Shown here one piece after another: positions 1-5,703 of a DNA stretch of 8,367 nucleotides (position 1 is the first letter of the stretch; every line of letters begins with the position of its first letter). The notes under the pieces were generated by a model. It did no database searches and was not told the DNA's origin. It saw only the letters and a program-made list of their open reading frames with translations. Source of the stretch: Gammaproteobacteria bacterium. GTDB lineage: Bacteria > Pseudomonadota > Gammaproteobacteria > Steroidobacterales > Rariloculaceae. Where the stretch lies: assembly GCA_016927175.1 (NCBI GenBank), contig JAFGNC010000184.1:1-8367 (forward strand). Reading direction: 5' to 3'. The position numbers were made by a program, and so were the translations under genes.

Positions 1-516
1 GCAGCTGTAACCCTCGCCGCAGTTGCTGGAACCCGAGCCCGGATCCTCGACCGACATCTCGACCGAAGGCAGGAGCGTCTCCCGGCCGATCGCGCCGGCG
101 ATGACCTGGTCGATCGTGTGGCCGGCGCGAACGTCCGCGCCCGCGGTTTTCTTCGGCTTCTCTGCGGACAGGAAAGCCGCGGCGACCCAGTGGTCGGCGC
201 CCGTCTCGCCCGGGGGCGGCTCCGAGGACGTCGCATGGAGCCCCGTCAGGATCGTCAGCCTGTCCCGGTACGGCTCGAGGGGCTTCCAGATGAACGGCAG
301 CTCGGCCGGCAGCGGGCCCTCCTTCTCCGGAACCCAGTAGCCCGGTGCCGCGCCGTGAGGTACGAAACCCGCAAAGAACCGGCGCGGCGGGGCCGCGGCG
401 GTCTGCGCCAGCGCCGTCGCGGCGGGGAGCATTGCTTCGAGCAGAGGGAGTCCGAGCACGGCGCCGGCGCCACGCAGCAGGGTGCGTCGCGGAATGTGCT
501 TCTTGGTAATAAACAT
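1..516 (-). CDS. DUF1552 family Tat-exported protein (N-terminal 172 residues, cut by the window edge)
   Basis: The frame is open from an ATG at 514-516 to base 1 with no stop, so only the N-terminal 172 residues are present. The protein begins with a clear twin-arginine signal: RR at residues 10-11 in PRRTLLRG, a hydrophobic stretch at about 16-33, and an A-L-A cleavage site at 35-37 before Q38. The mature part starts RRFFAGFVPHGAAPGYW and continues with ILTGLHA, GADHW, HTIDQVIA and a Cys/Ser/Gly-rich segment near the edge (SSNCGEGYSC). These match the DUF1552 family as I know it. DUF1552 proteins have no established biochemical function and are usually encoded next to DUF1592 proteins, as here. 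Only 3 bases separate its start from the upstream stop, so the two genes are certainly co-transcribed. Its Shine-Dalgarno lies inside the upstream gene. The family assignment is confident; any role beyond a folded periplasmic partner is unknown. Confidence 0.88.
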   Translation of the reverse strand, partial: MFITKKHIPRRTLLRGAGAVLGLPLLEAMLPAATALAQTAAAPPRRFFAGFVPHGAAPGYWVPEKEGPLPAELPFIWKPLEPYRDRLTILTGLHATSSEPPPGETGADHWVAAAFLSAEKPKKTAGADVRAGHTIDQVIAGAIGRETLLPSVEMSVEDPGSGSSNCGEGYSC

Positions 517-519
517 CGT

Positions 520-2868
520 CTACTCCTTACTCGTGCCGGACTTCATGTTCATCGTGAAGGCCGGGCTCTCGATGACTCCCATCAGCAGCGACGAAAACCG
601 ATAATCGTTCTCGGCCGCGCTTCGCGTGATCGACCGGATCAGCGGCATGTCCTGGTACTCGAGGCCCCGGCCGATGGCATAGGTCAGCAGCTTTTCGGTC
701 ACGACCTGCGCAAAAAGCTCGCCGTTTTGCACGGTGAGCTCGCGCAGACTCCGGACTCCGTCGAGAGGCGTGCCGTCGTTGGTGACGCCGGTGGGATCGA
801 TCGGGTTGCCCGCGTCTTCGGTCCGCCATTTGCCGACTGCGTCGAAGTTCTCCATGGCGAGTCCCATCGGCTCGAAAATCTTGTGGCACGAGGCACAGTT
901 CGGATCGGTACGGTGCGCTTCCAGCCGCGCCCGCAGAGTCTTCGGTGCTTCGCCTTCGACCGGAGCGAGATCGGTCTCGACCCCCGGGGGTGGATCGGGA
1001 GGACTGATGCCGAGGAAGGTTTCCAGAAACCACTTCCCGCGCTTGACCGGCGACGTGCGGGCCGCGTCCGACGTGATCGTCAGCAGGGCGCCCTTGCCGA
1101 GCAGCCCGCGCCGCTCGTCCAGCTCCGGACCGAGCTCCACGCGGCGGAACTGCGATCCGTAAACGTCCGGGATCCCGTAGTGTCTCGCGAGCCGTTCGTT
1201 GACGAACGTGTAGTCGGCCGTCAGCAGGTCCAGGATGCTGCGGTCCTCGTGAATGATGCTGGCGAAGAACAGCTCGATCTCGCGGCGGTAGGCTTCGCGA
1301 AGCGTGCTGTCGAAGTTCGGAAACAGGTCCACGACCGGCTCGACTGCCTTGATGCCGCGGACGTTCAGCCATTGCCCGGTGAAGTTTTCGATGAAGGCCG
1401 CAGAACGCGGATCGGCGATCATCCGCTCGACCTGCTGCCGGAGCACGTCGGGCTCGTGGAGACGGTTCTCGGAGCCGAGCCGGATCAGCTCCTGATCCGG
1501 GATGCTGCTCCACAGGAAGAACGAAAGGCGCGAAGCGAGCTCGAGGTCGCTGATCCGGTAGGGCGATCCTGCCGGAACCTCGGCCGGTTCGATCTCGGAA
1601 CGGTAGATGAACTCCGGATCCGCCAGGATGCGCTGCAGCGCCGCCTCGATGCCGTGATCGAAGCTTCCGCCGTCTTCACGCCCGGCGACGAAAAAGCCCA
1701 TGATCTCCTCGAGGTCGGCATCGGTCGCGGGGCGGCGGAAGGCCGTGCCGGCCAGCGTGGAGATGATCTCGCGCGCACACGCGTGCTCCTCGCGGACGCT
1801 CTCAGGGTAGCACTCGAAGATCTTGTCCCGGCTCTGCGAGCTCGTGGCCGGACGGCCGTTGTACGGCCCTTCGATGAACACCTGGCCGACGTGCGGATAG
1901 AAGGTGTACCCCGAGATCGCGCCGGGCGAGTTCATCGTTCGAACGAACGACTTGTTGAGCCCCGTGTCGGGCAGGTCGCTGGTGGCGATGAACGTCACGC
2001 CGACCTTGTGGAATCCGGCGCTGACCGGAATGGGCGGGGTGCGGCCGCCGTTGCCTTCCTGGTTGCCGATCTCCGAATCCCAGTCGTACAGGTATACCCG
2101 CTCGCCGTCGATCGTGACCTCGAGCTTCTCGCCCTCGACGTTGCCGAGGACGCGGGTGAAGTAGCCGGTCATCCCTTTGACGGTGAAAACGTATTCCCCG
2201 TCGGCCGGAAACTCGTGCTCGATCAGCATGCCGCCGCGCGTTCCGAACGGCAGCCCTTCGATGTGATGGTTCTGAGAAGTGTCGTGCGGCACATCGAACA
2301 CGGCGAGCGTGGCGGCAGTCTCGGTGCCGATGGCCAGCCTGCTGATCCTTCCCGCGGCCGACAGATACGCTTCCATCAGCGCCGGCGACGTGGTCAGGGT
2401 TCCGGCCATGTTGTCGAATCCGTGACTCGAGTCGTCCGGGGGCAGGAAGGTCGTGGCGTCGACGTCGAGGGCCAGCAGATCGCGGATCGCGTTCGTGTAC
2501 TCGGTGCGGTTCAGCCGGTGGAGGCCGGGTGCCGGGAGATGTGTCTCGGCGTTGCTGTCGATTTCGTCCTCGATCCAGGCCACCAGAGTGTCGCGCACTT
2601 CCCGATCGAGGGTCGGACCACCCGCCGGCGGCATCAGGCCCGCGCGAAGCTTGCCGATGACCTTCTCCCAGATTTCGGCATCGGACTCCACGGCGTCGAG
2701 GCTGAGCGCCTCCAGATTCAGGTCCGCGACCTGCTCGAGCGAGTTGTGGCAGTCGAGGCAATTCGCGGCAATGACGGCCGCGTGCCGCTCGGCCTCGCCG
2801 CCGACCCCGCCGCAGCCGGCCGCAAGCGCGCCGGCCGCCGCCGCGGCTCCGAGTAGTTTGATATTCAC
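520..2868 (-). CDS. DUF1592/DUF1588/DUF1587/DUF1595/DUF1585 di-CXXCH lipoprotein (cytochrome c-like)
   Basis: This 782-residue protein has the full multi-DUF architecture typical of the family. It starts at GTG (2866-2868); an in-frame TGA lies six codons upstream and no other start lies between. An N-terminal hydrophobic segment ends in LAAGC (C19), a lipobox-like site. A cytochrome c-like part follows with CLDCH at 37-41 and a possible axial Met in MPPAG (M79). DUF1587 is at about 116-180 (HRLNRTEYTNAIRDLLALD). A beta-rich region at about 195-335 looks like a carbohydrate-binding-type sandwich (inference). DUF1595 is at about 362-420 (AREIISTLAGTAFRRPA), DUF1592 at about 430-565, and DUF1588 at about 585-685 with a second CXXCH (CASCH, 658-662) followed by FEPMGLAMENFD. 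DUF1585 is at about 705-775. The biochemical role of the family is not established; exported electron transfer is the natural reading. It forms an operon with the downstream DUF1552 gene. A 912-aa open frame on the opposite strand is a high-GC shadow. Confidence 0.93.
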   Translation of the reverse strand: MNIKLLGAAAAAGALAAGCGGVGGEAERHAAVIAANCLDCHNSLEQVADLNLEALSLDAVESDAEIWEKVIGKLRAGLMPPAGGPTLDREVRDTLVAWIEDEIDSNAETHLPAPGLHRLNRTEYTNAIRDLLALDVDATTFLPPDDSSHGFDNMAGTLTTSPALMEAYLSAAGRISRLAIGTETAATLAVFDVPHDTSQNHHIEGLPFGTRGGMLIEHEFPADGEYVFTVKGMTGYFTRVLGNVEGEKLEVTIDGERVYLYDWDSEIGNQEGNGGRTPPIPVSAGFHKVGVTFIATSDLPDTGLNKSFVRTMNSPGAISGYTFYPHVGQVFIEGPYNGRPATSSQSRDKIFECYPESVREEHACAREIISTLAGTAFRRPATDADLEEIMGFFVAGREDGGSFDHGIEAALQRILADPEFIYRSEIEPAEVPAGSPYRISDLELASRLSFFLWSSIPDQELIRLGSENRLHEPDVLRQQVERMIADPRSAAFIENFTGQWLNVRGIKAVEPVVDLFPNFDSTLREAYRREIELFFASIIHEDRSILDLLTADYTFVNERLARHYGIPDVYGSQFRRVELGPELDERRGLLGKGALLTITSDAARTSPVKRGKWFLETFLGISPPDPPPGVETDLAPVEGEAPKTLRARLEAHRTDPNCASCHKIFEPMGLAMENFDAVGKWRTEDAGNPIDPTGVTNDGTPLDGVRSLRELTVQNGELFAQVVTEKLLTYAIGRGLEYQDMPLIRSITRSAAENDYRFSSLLMGVIESPAFTMNMKSGTSKE
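523..528 (-). promoter_or_regulatory. Shine-Dalgarno AAGGAG of the DUF1552 gene, inside the end of the upstream gene
   Basis: Read on the minus strand, AAGGAG forms the last two codons (Lys-Glu) of the DUF1592 gene. It is followed by its TAG stop (520-522) and, six bases after the AAGGAG, by the ATG at 516. It is the strongest ribosome binding site in the window. It fixes the DUF1552 start and predicts translational coupling of the pair. Confidence 0.85.
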
Positions 2869-2871
2869 AAG

Positions 2872-2877
2872 CTCCCC
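2872..2877 (-). promoter_or_regulatory. Purine-rich Shine-Dalgarno GGGGAG before the GTG start of the DUF1592 gene
   Basis: On the minus strand GGGGAG stands only three bases before the GTG. This is closer than the usual 5-9 bases, so initiation may be modest. No other start codon is available between the in-frame upstream TGA and this GTG, and the signal peptide begins right here, so the start is kept. Confidence 0.5.
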
Positions 2878-2980
2878 AACTATTCAGCCTCTCAACTCCA
2901 GAGCCAGGCGACAACATTTCGCGCAGTCCGCGCGCTCGATGCCTTCGAGGGCGCGAACGACCGTTATCGGCTACTAGAGC

Positions 2981-3010
2981 ATAGTACTTTCAAAGGGATA
3001 GTGCATCCAA
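2981..3010 (-). promoter_or_regulatory. Weak candidate sigma70-type promoter upstream of the DUF1592-DUF1552 operon
   Basis: The least GC-rich patch of the 255-bp gap lies here. On the minus strand TTGGAT (3005-3010, 3 of 6 to the -35 consensus) and TACTAT (2981-2986, 4 of 6 to the -10) are 18 bases apart. This would give a leader of roughly 105 bases before the GTG at 2868. TTGAAA, also in this patch, is an alternative -35 with no better -10. The match is weak. It is listed because the hairpin upstream suggests the operon needs its own promoter. Confidence 0.2.
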
Positions 3011-3072
3011 AGGCGCTTTCGACGGCGCATGATCGGCAACGGCACGCTCCTCGGCCCCGCCTCGGCGCGCGC

Positions 3073-3113
3073 GTGGACGGCGGCCCGGCCGGGTGGCCGG
3101 TGCCGCCGTCCAC
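3073..3113 (-). terminator. Long GC-rich hairpin after the 3124-4530 gene, probable transcription terminator
   Basis: GTGGACGGCGGC (3073-3084) pairs perfectly with GCCGCCGTCCAC (3102-3113). Inside the loop CCGGCC (3085-3090) pairs with GGCCGG (3095-3100), leaving a GGGT loop and a single bulged base at 3101. This gives 18 base pairs in total. It starts 10 bases past the stop codon of the minus-strand gene ending at 3124. No U-tract follows on the minus strand (the sequence continues GC-rich), so it is not a textbook intrinsic terminator. It could terminate inefficiently or protect the 3' end of the message. Confidence 0.6.
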
Positions 3114-3123
3114 ACGGCCTCGA

Positions 3124-4530
3124 CTACTCGAAGTTGAACAGGTCCTCCGTGGCGTCCGGCCGGCTCATACCCTGCTCGAAGTATCTCTCCCAGATCGTTG
3201 CCCAGGGGCGGCCGTACATGTCGGGCATCTCGTACTCGATCACGGCACCCGGCGTGAGCGGGGCGTTGTGCCCGTCGACCGAGAAGATCGTCTGCACGCA
3301 CTCGATGAACGTGTAGGGTACCTGATCAGGGTCCGTGAATTTATTGATCTTGTGCAGATTGCGCACGATCCGCACGGGCTCGACCAGCGCCTCCTCGTCG
3401 TAGAGGATCGTCTCGTGGTTCAGGCCGACGAACGTACCGGCGTCGTCGCGGATCGGCGTGTAGATCTCGATCGACTGAAGCTTGGCCGAGTGCTCGAACA
3501 GCGAGTGCGACTTCCAGGCCTGAATGTTGCTCGTCCACGTGATCAGCGCGTCGCCGTCCCAGAAGCCGATCGTTTCGCCGTACCAGCGCGGCACGGCTTC
3601 GCCGAGGCGCGGAACGCCGCCGCTCGCGACGTCATCCATGTTGAACTCGCGCCCGACGTGAATGTTCTGGATGAAGTTGCGCGCGACGCCCGTCGAGACC
3701 TGCACCATGTCGGGCGTGGCAATGACGTAGTGCTCGCGGACGGCCGCCGGGTACCAGCGCCGCATGAAGCCTTCGGGCCAGCAGAACGTCGAGGGCCACA
3801 GCGCGTTGCCGCGGACCTGGTGATAAGCCTCCTGAACCATCCATTGCCGATACTTCGGGGTCAGCAGCGACAGAATGGTCGAAATCTGGCTGTGCCTGCC
3901 CCAGTACCAGTTCTCCTGGTTGCTGACGCCGCCGCCGAAGCCGCGCGGCGGCTCGTACACGCCGTTCCATTCGGCGGCCGGGAAATCTTCGAAGCTATAG
4001 ACGTCGGGACCACCTCGTTCGCGGGTCTCCTCGAGCAGAGCCTCGTAGTGCTCCTGCGCCGTCTCGAAGCCGTAGGGGCTGACGATCGCCTCGCGCGGAT
4101 AGTCGACGTCGCAATGCCCCCAGGGGCCGTTGGCGGGGTCGTCCGTCGTGTTGACGCCGGGAGGCGCCAGGACCCCTTGCTGAAACTCCGTGGCCATCGG
4201 GCTGTTGCAGCGGAAGTAGCGCGGGTCGCTCCACAGCTCCGTGTCGGCATAGAAATCGTCGCTCGTGAAGAGATCGCGCGGCAGCGCCTCGTAACCTTCC
4301 GGCGGCGTGCGGGAGCCATTGAGCTCCCGATTGGGGTCGTCGCGCCGCTGACCGGGCTGACGGATCCAGTTCGGCCCCACCTCCGGCAGGTCGGCCACGC
4401 TCGCGGCCAGCGGCTCTCCCCGGCCGACGCTGTCGAAGCCGATGTCCGGCATCTTCTGAGCCAGAGCCGGTGCGGCGATCAAAGTGCCGACCACCGCGCA
4501 TAAACCGAACCCGATCGGACCGTTCCTCAT
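3124..4530 (-). CDS. Secreted protein of unknown function with a C-terminal 'GETIGFWDGD' domain
   Basis: This 468-residue protein starts at an ATG (4528-4530) preceded by a weak GGGGG-type Shine-Dalgarno. A Sec-type signal peptide is visible: N-terminal Arg, hydrophobic core at about 6-21, and A-L-A (22-24) before Q25. The mature N-terminal half is Trp/Tyr/Pro-rich with Cys at 108 and 140. The C-terminal part runs from about residue 245. It has the signature C-W-P-E-G-F-x-R-R (C250 onward), then PRWYGETIGFWDGDALI (314-330), SHSLFEHSAKLQSIE, and an ILYD-x5-VEPVRIVR stretch. This corresponds to a domain common in secreted hypothetical proteins of Acidobacteriota and Proteobacteria (typical form C-P-x-G-M-P-R ... 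G-x-S-V-G-x-W-x-G-D-T-L-V-V-D-T), for which I know no function. The same domain is present in the gene at 7120-8367. It lies upstream of the DUF1592-DUF1552 pair on the same strand, separated by a hairpin and 255 bp. No catalytic motif is recognised. Confidence 0.85.
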   Translation of the reverse strand: MRNGPIGFGLCAVVGTLIAAPALAQKMPDIGFDSVGRGEPLAASVADLPEVGPNWIRQPGQRRDDPNRELNGSRTPPEGYEALPRDLFTSDDFYADTELWSDPRYFRCNSPMATEFQQGVLAPPGVNTTDDPANGPWGHCDVDYPREAIVSPYGFETAQEHYEALLEETRERGGPDVYSFEDFPAAEWNGVYEPPRGFGGGVSNQENWYWGRHSQISTILSLLTPKYRQWMVQEAYHQVRGNALWPSTFCWPEGFMRRWYPAAVREHYVIATPDMVQVSTGVARNFIQNIHVGREFNMDDVASGGVPRLGEAVPRWYGETIGFWDGDALITWTSNIQAWKSHSLFEHSAKLQSIEIYTPIRDDAGTFVGLNHETILYDEEALVEPVRIVRNLHKINKFTDPDQVPYTFIECVQTIFSVDGHNAPLTPGAVIEYEMPDMYGRPWATIWERYFEQGMSRPDATEDLFNFE

Positions 4531-4558
4531 AAGTAGCCCCCGCTAACGCAAAATGGAT

Positions 4559-4576
4559 CACCGGTCGGAGCCGGTG
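4559..4576. repeat. Inverted repeat CACCGG-TCGGAG-CCGGTG in the leader of the secreted-protein gene
   Basis: Two perfect 6-base arms (4559-4564 and 4571-4576) flank a 6-base centre. If the minus-strand promoter at 4586-4614 is right, this element begins a few bases into the transcript. It could be a repressor operator or a short 5' hairpin. The arms are short and the region is GC-rich, so chance is possible. Confidence 0.35.
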
Positions 4577-4585
4577 TGGCCCCCG

Positions 4586-4614
4586 AATGTATCGTCTGGC
4601 CGCTGCGCTTCCAA
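4586..4614 (-). promoter_or_regulatory. Candidate sigma70 promoter of the 3124-4530 secreted-protein gene
   Basis: On the minus strand TTGGAA (4609-4614, 4 of 6 to TTGACA) and TACATT (4586-4591, 4 of 6 to TATAAT) are separated by exactly 17 bases. This would start transcription near 4579, giving a leader of about 49 bases before the ATG at 4530. Confidence 0.4.
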
Positions 4615-4746
4615 CCAGTCCAACACAAATCTTATGGAAGGGGCGCGCAGCGGTGCTGCCGCCAGGACTTCGGAGTCGAGCCGGTTCGGCCCGTGCCGTC
4701 GACTCATCGGCTCGGCGGTTGCTGCCGGCGGGACGCGAGCGGCGCC

Positions 4747-4776
4747 CTGACACTCGCACGAGACGCCGGTTACACT
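4747..4776 (+). promoter_or_regulatory. Candidate sigma70 promoter of the TRIC-family gene
   Basis: CTGACA (4747-4752, 5 of 6 to TTGACA) and TACACT (4771-4776, 4 of 6 to TATAAT) are 18 bases apart. Transcription would begin near 4783, about 60 bases before the ATG at 4844. It is the best -35 match seen in an intergenic region of this window. Confidence 0.42.
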
Positions 4777-4843
4777 TGCCGAACGGTCCGGGTGACGAGG
4801 ACTCACGCGCTCAACAGCAACGGGCTCGGATCAGATTGCAGGC

Positions 4844-5479
4844 ATGATCGACACTTTCGCCGGGGCGTTGAATTGGTTCGGCGTCGCGGTATTCGCCACG
4901 ACGGGCGCACTCGTCGCCTCTCGAAAGCAGATGGATATCGTCGGCTTCGCGCTCCTCGGCACGGCCACCGGCATCGGCGGCGGCACGATTCGCGATGCGC
5001 TGCTCGGGATATTCCCGGTTTTCTGGATCGCGCACCCCAGTTACCTGATCAGCTGCGTTCTGGTGTCTTGCGCGACCTTCTTCCTCGCGCACATTCCGCA
5101 GTCGCGCTATTCCCTGCTGCTGCGCTTCGATGGTATCGGCTTGGCCATATTCGCCGTTACCGGAACAGAGACGGCGCTGCTCGCGGGCGCCGAACCGGTC
5201 GTCGCGATCGCGATGGGCGTGATCACGGCCACGTTCGGAGGGATGATCCGCGACATTCTCGGCGGCGAAAGCCCGCTGATCCTGCGCCACGAGATCTACG
5301 TGACGGCGGCGCTCGTCGGCGCCGCGTGCTTCGCGGCGCTGACGCTCGCAGGTTCCACGCGGGAGATCGCGCTCATCAGCGGGTTTGTGCTCGCGGCCGC
5401 GATCAGGCTGAGCGCCCTCCGCTGGAGCTGGTCGCTGCCGCGCTACCGGCCGCGGGAGGAACGCCCCCCGTCGGAGTAG
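4844..5479 (+). CDS. TRIC (UPF0126) family inner-membrane protein, YicG/YadS-like
   Basis: This 211-residue, very hydrophobic protein has about seven predicted membrane segments and a short, charged C-terminal tail (RPREERPP). The family signature appears twice, as expected from its internal duplication. The first copy is F-A-T-T-G-A-L (17-23) with GGGTIRD (45-51); the second is F-A-V-T-G-T-E (103-109) with FGGMIRD (131-137), about 86 residues later. Length matches the family norm of a little over 200. Prokaryotic TRIC homologues form trimeric cation channels; for YicG/YadS-type bacterial members a role in glycine uptake has also been proposed. I cannot decide between these from sequence. The ATG at 4844 has only a poor Shine-Dalgarno, but no earlier in-frame start is near and the first membrane segment begins at once. 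It appears monocistronic, with its own promoter candidate and a structured 224-bp gap downstream. Confidence 0.93.
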   Translation: MIDTFAGALNWFGVAVFATTGALVASRKQMDIVGFALLGTATGIGGGTIRDALLGIFPVFWIAHPSYLISCVLVSCATFFLAHIPQSRYSLLLRFDGIGLAIFAVTGTETALLAGAEPVVAIAMGVITATFGGMIRDILGGESPLILRHEIYVTAALVGAACFAALTLAGSTREIALISGFVLAAAIRLSALRWSWSLPRYRPREERPPSE

Positions 5480-5511
5480 CGGAAGTGCGGCGGGGGCGAG
5501 TCGATTTTGCT

Positions 5512-5557
5512 GTGCCGGAAGCGATCGCTCCACGCAGGCCGGCCAGGTCTCCGGCAC
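5512..5557. repeat. Inverted repeat GTGCCGGA/TCCGGCAC enclosing two palindromes, downstream of the TRIC gene
   Basis: Perfect 8-base arms (5512-5519 and 5550-5557) enclose 30 bases that hold two further palindromes: AGCGATCGCT (5520-5529) and GGCCGGCC (5537-5544). As RNA this could fold into a stem with two small side hairpins. It begins 33 bases after the TRIC stop and could be a terminator-like 3' end. There is no T-tract, and part of the symmetry is expected in GC-rich DNA. Confidence 0.35.
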
Positions 5558-5638
5558 GGCTGCCCCGGCTCCGTGACTTCATGCCGTCACTCGAGGAGCA
5601 ATGCGAGCCGTCCCTCGCTTCGCCCGCGGCCCAGGACG

Positions 5639-5644
5639 TAGAAT
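5639..5644 (+). promoter_or_regulatory. Possible -10 element TAGAAT upstream of the LigM-like gene
   Basis: TAGAAT matches the -10 consensus at 5 of 6 positions and lies about 60 bases before the ATG at 5704. No convincing -35 is found 16-19 bases upstream, so an activator-dependent promoter or a chance match are both possible. Confidence 0.25.
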
Positions 5645-5703
5645 CCCATAGCGCCGTCGCGACGTCGCACGACCGCCAACAGCAGTATTGGAAGTGAGCG
5701 AGC

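Larger units (their letters stand above)
4531..4843. other. Divergent intergenic region, no gene seen
   Basis: These 313 bases separate the minus-strand secreted protein from the plus-strand TRIC gene. Several short open frames cross it but none has a ribosome binding site or a recognisable product. It holds candidate promoters for both directions and a CACCGG/CCGGTG inverted repeat, listed separately. Confidence 0.6.

Noticed and set aside
118..2856. A 912-residue open frame on the plus strand opposite the DUF1592 gene
   Set aside because: It is exactly antisense to a gene with clear family motifs. Its translation is dominated by Arg, Gly, Ala, Val and Asp/Glu with no domain, and it has no ribosome binding site. 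Long antisense frames are usual in high-GC genes.
1802..2917. A 371-residue minus-strand frame starting upstream of the DUF1592 gene
   Set aside because: It is out of frame with the DUF1592 gene and gives an Arg-rich translation with no motifs; it is a frame shadow.
2930..2954. Imperfect inverted repeat CGCGC-TCGA / TCGA-GG-GCGCG in the gap upstream of the DUF1592 gene
   Set aside because: It is short, interrupted by unpaired bases and GC-biased. It cannot be separated from chance without conservation data.
3001..4503. A 500-residue open frame on the plus strand opposite the secreted-protein gene
   Set aside because: It is a shadow: the minus strand has a signal peptide and family motifs in frame, while this translation has neither.
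4576..5697. A 373-residue plus-strand frame overlapping the TRIC gene
   Set aside because: It runs out of frame through the TRIC gene, giving an Arg-rich translation. The TRIC frame has duplicated signature motifs and membrane segments.
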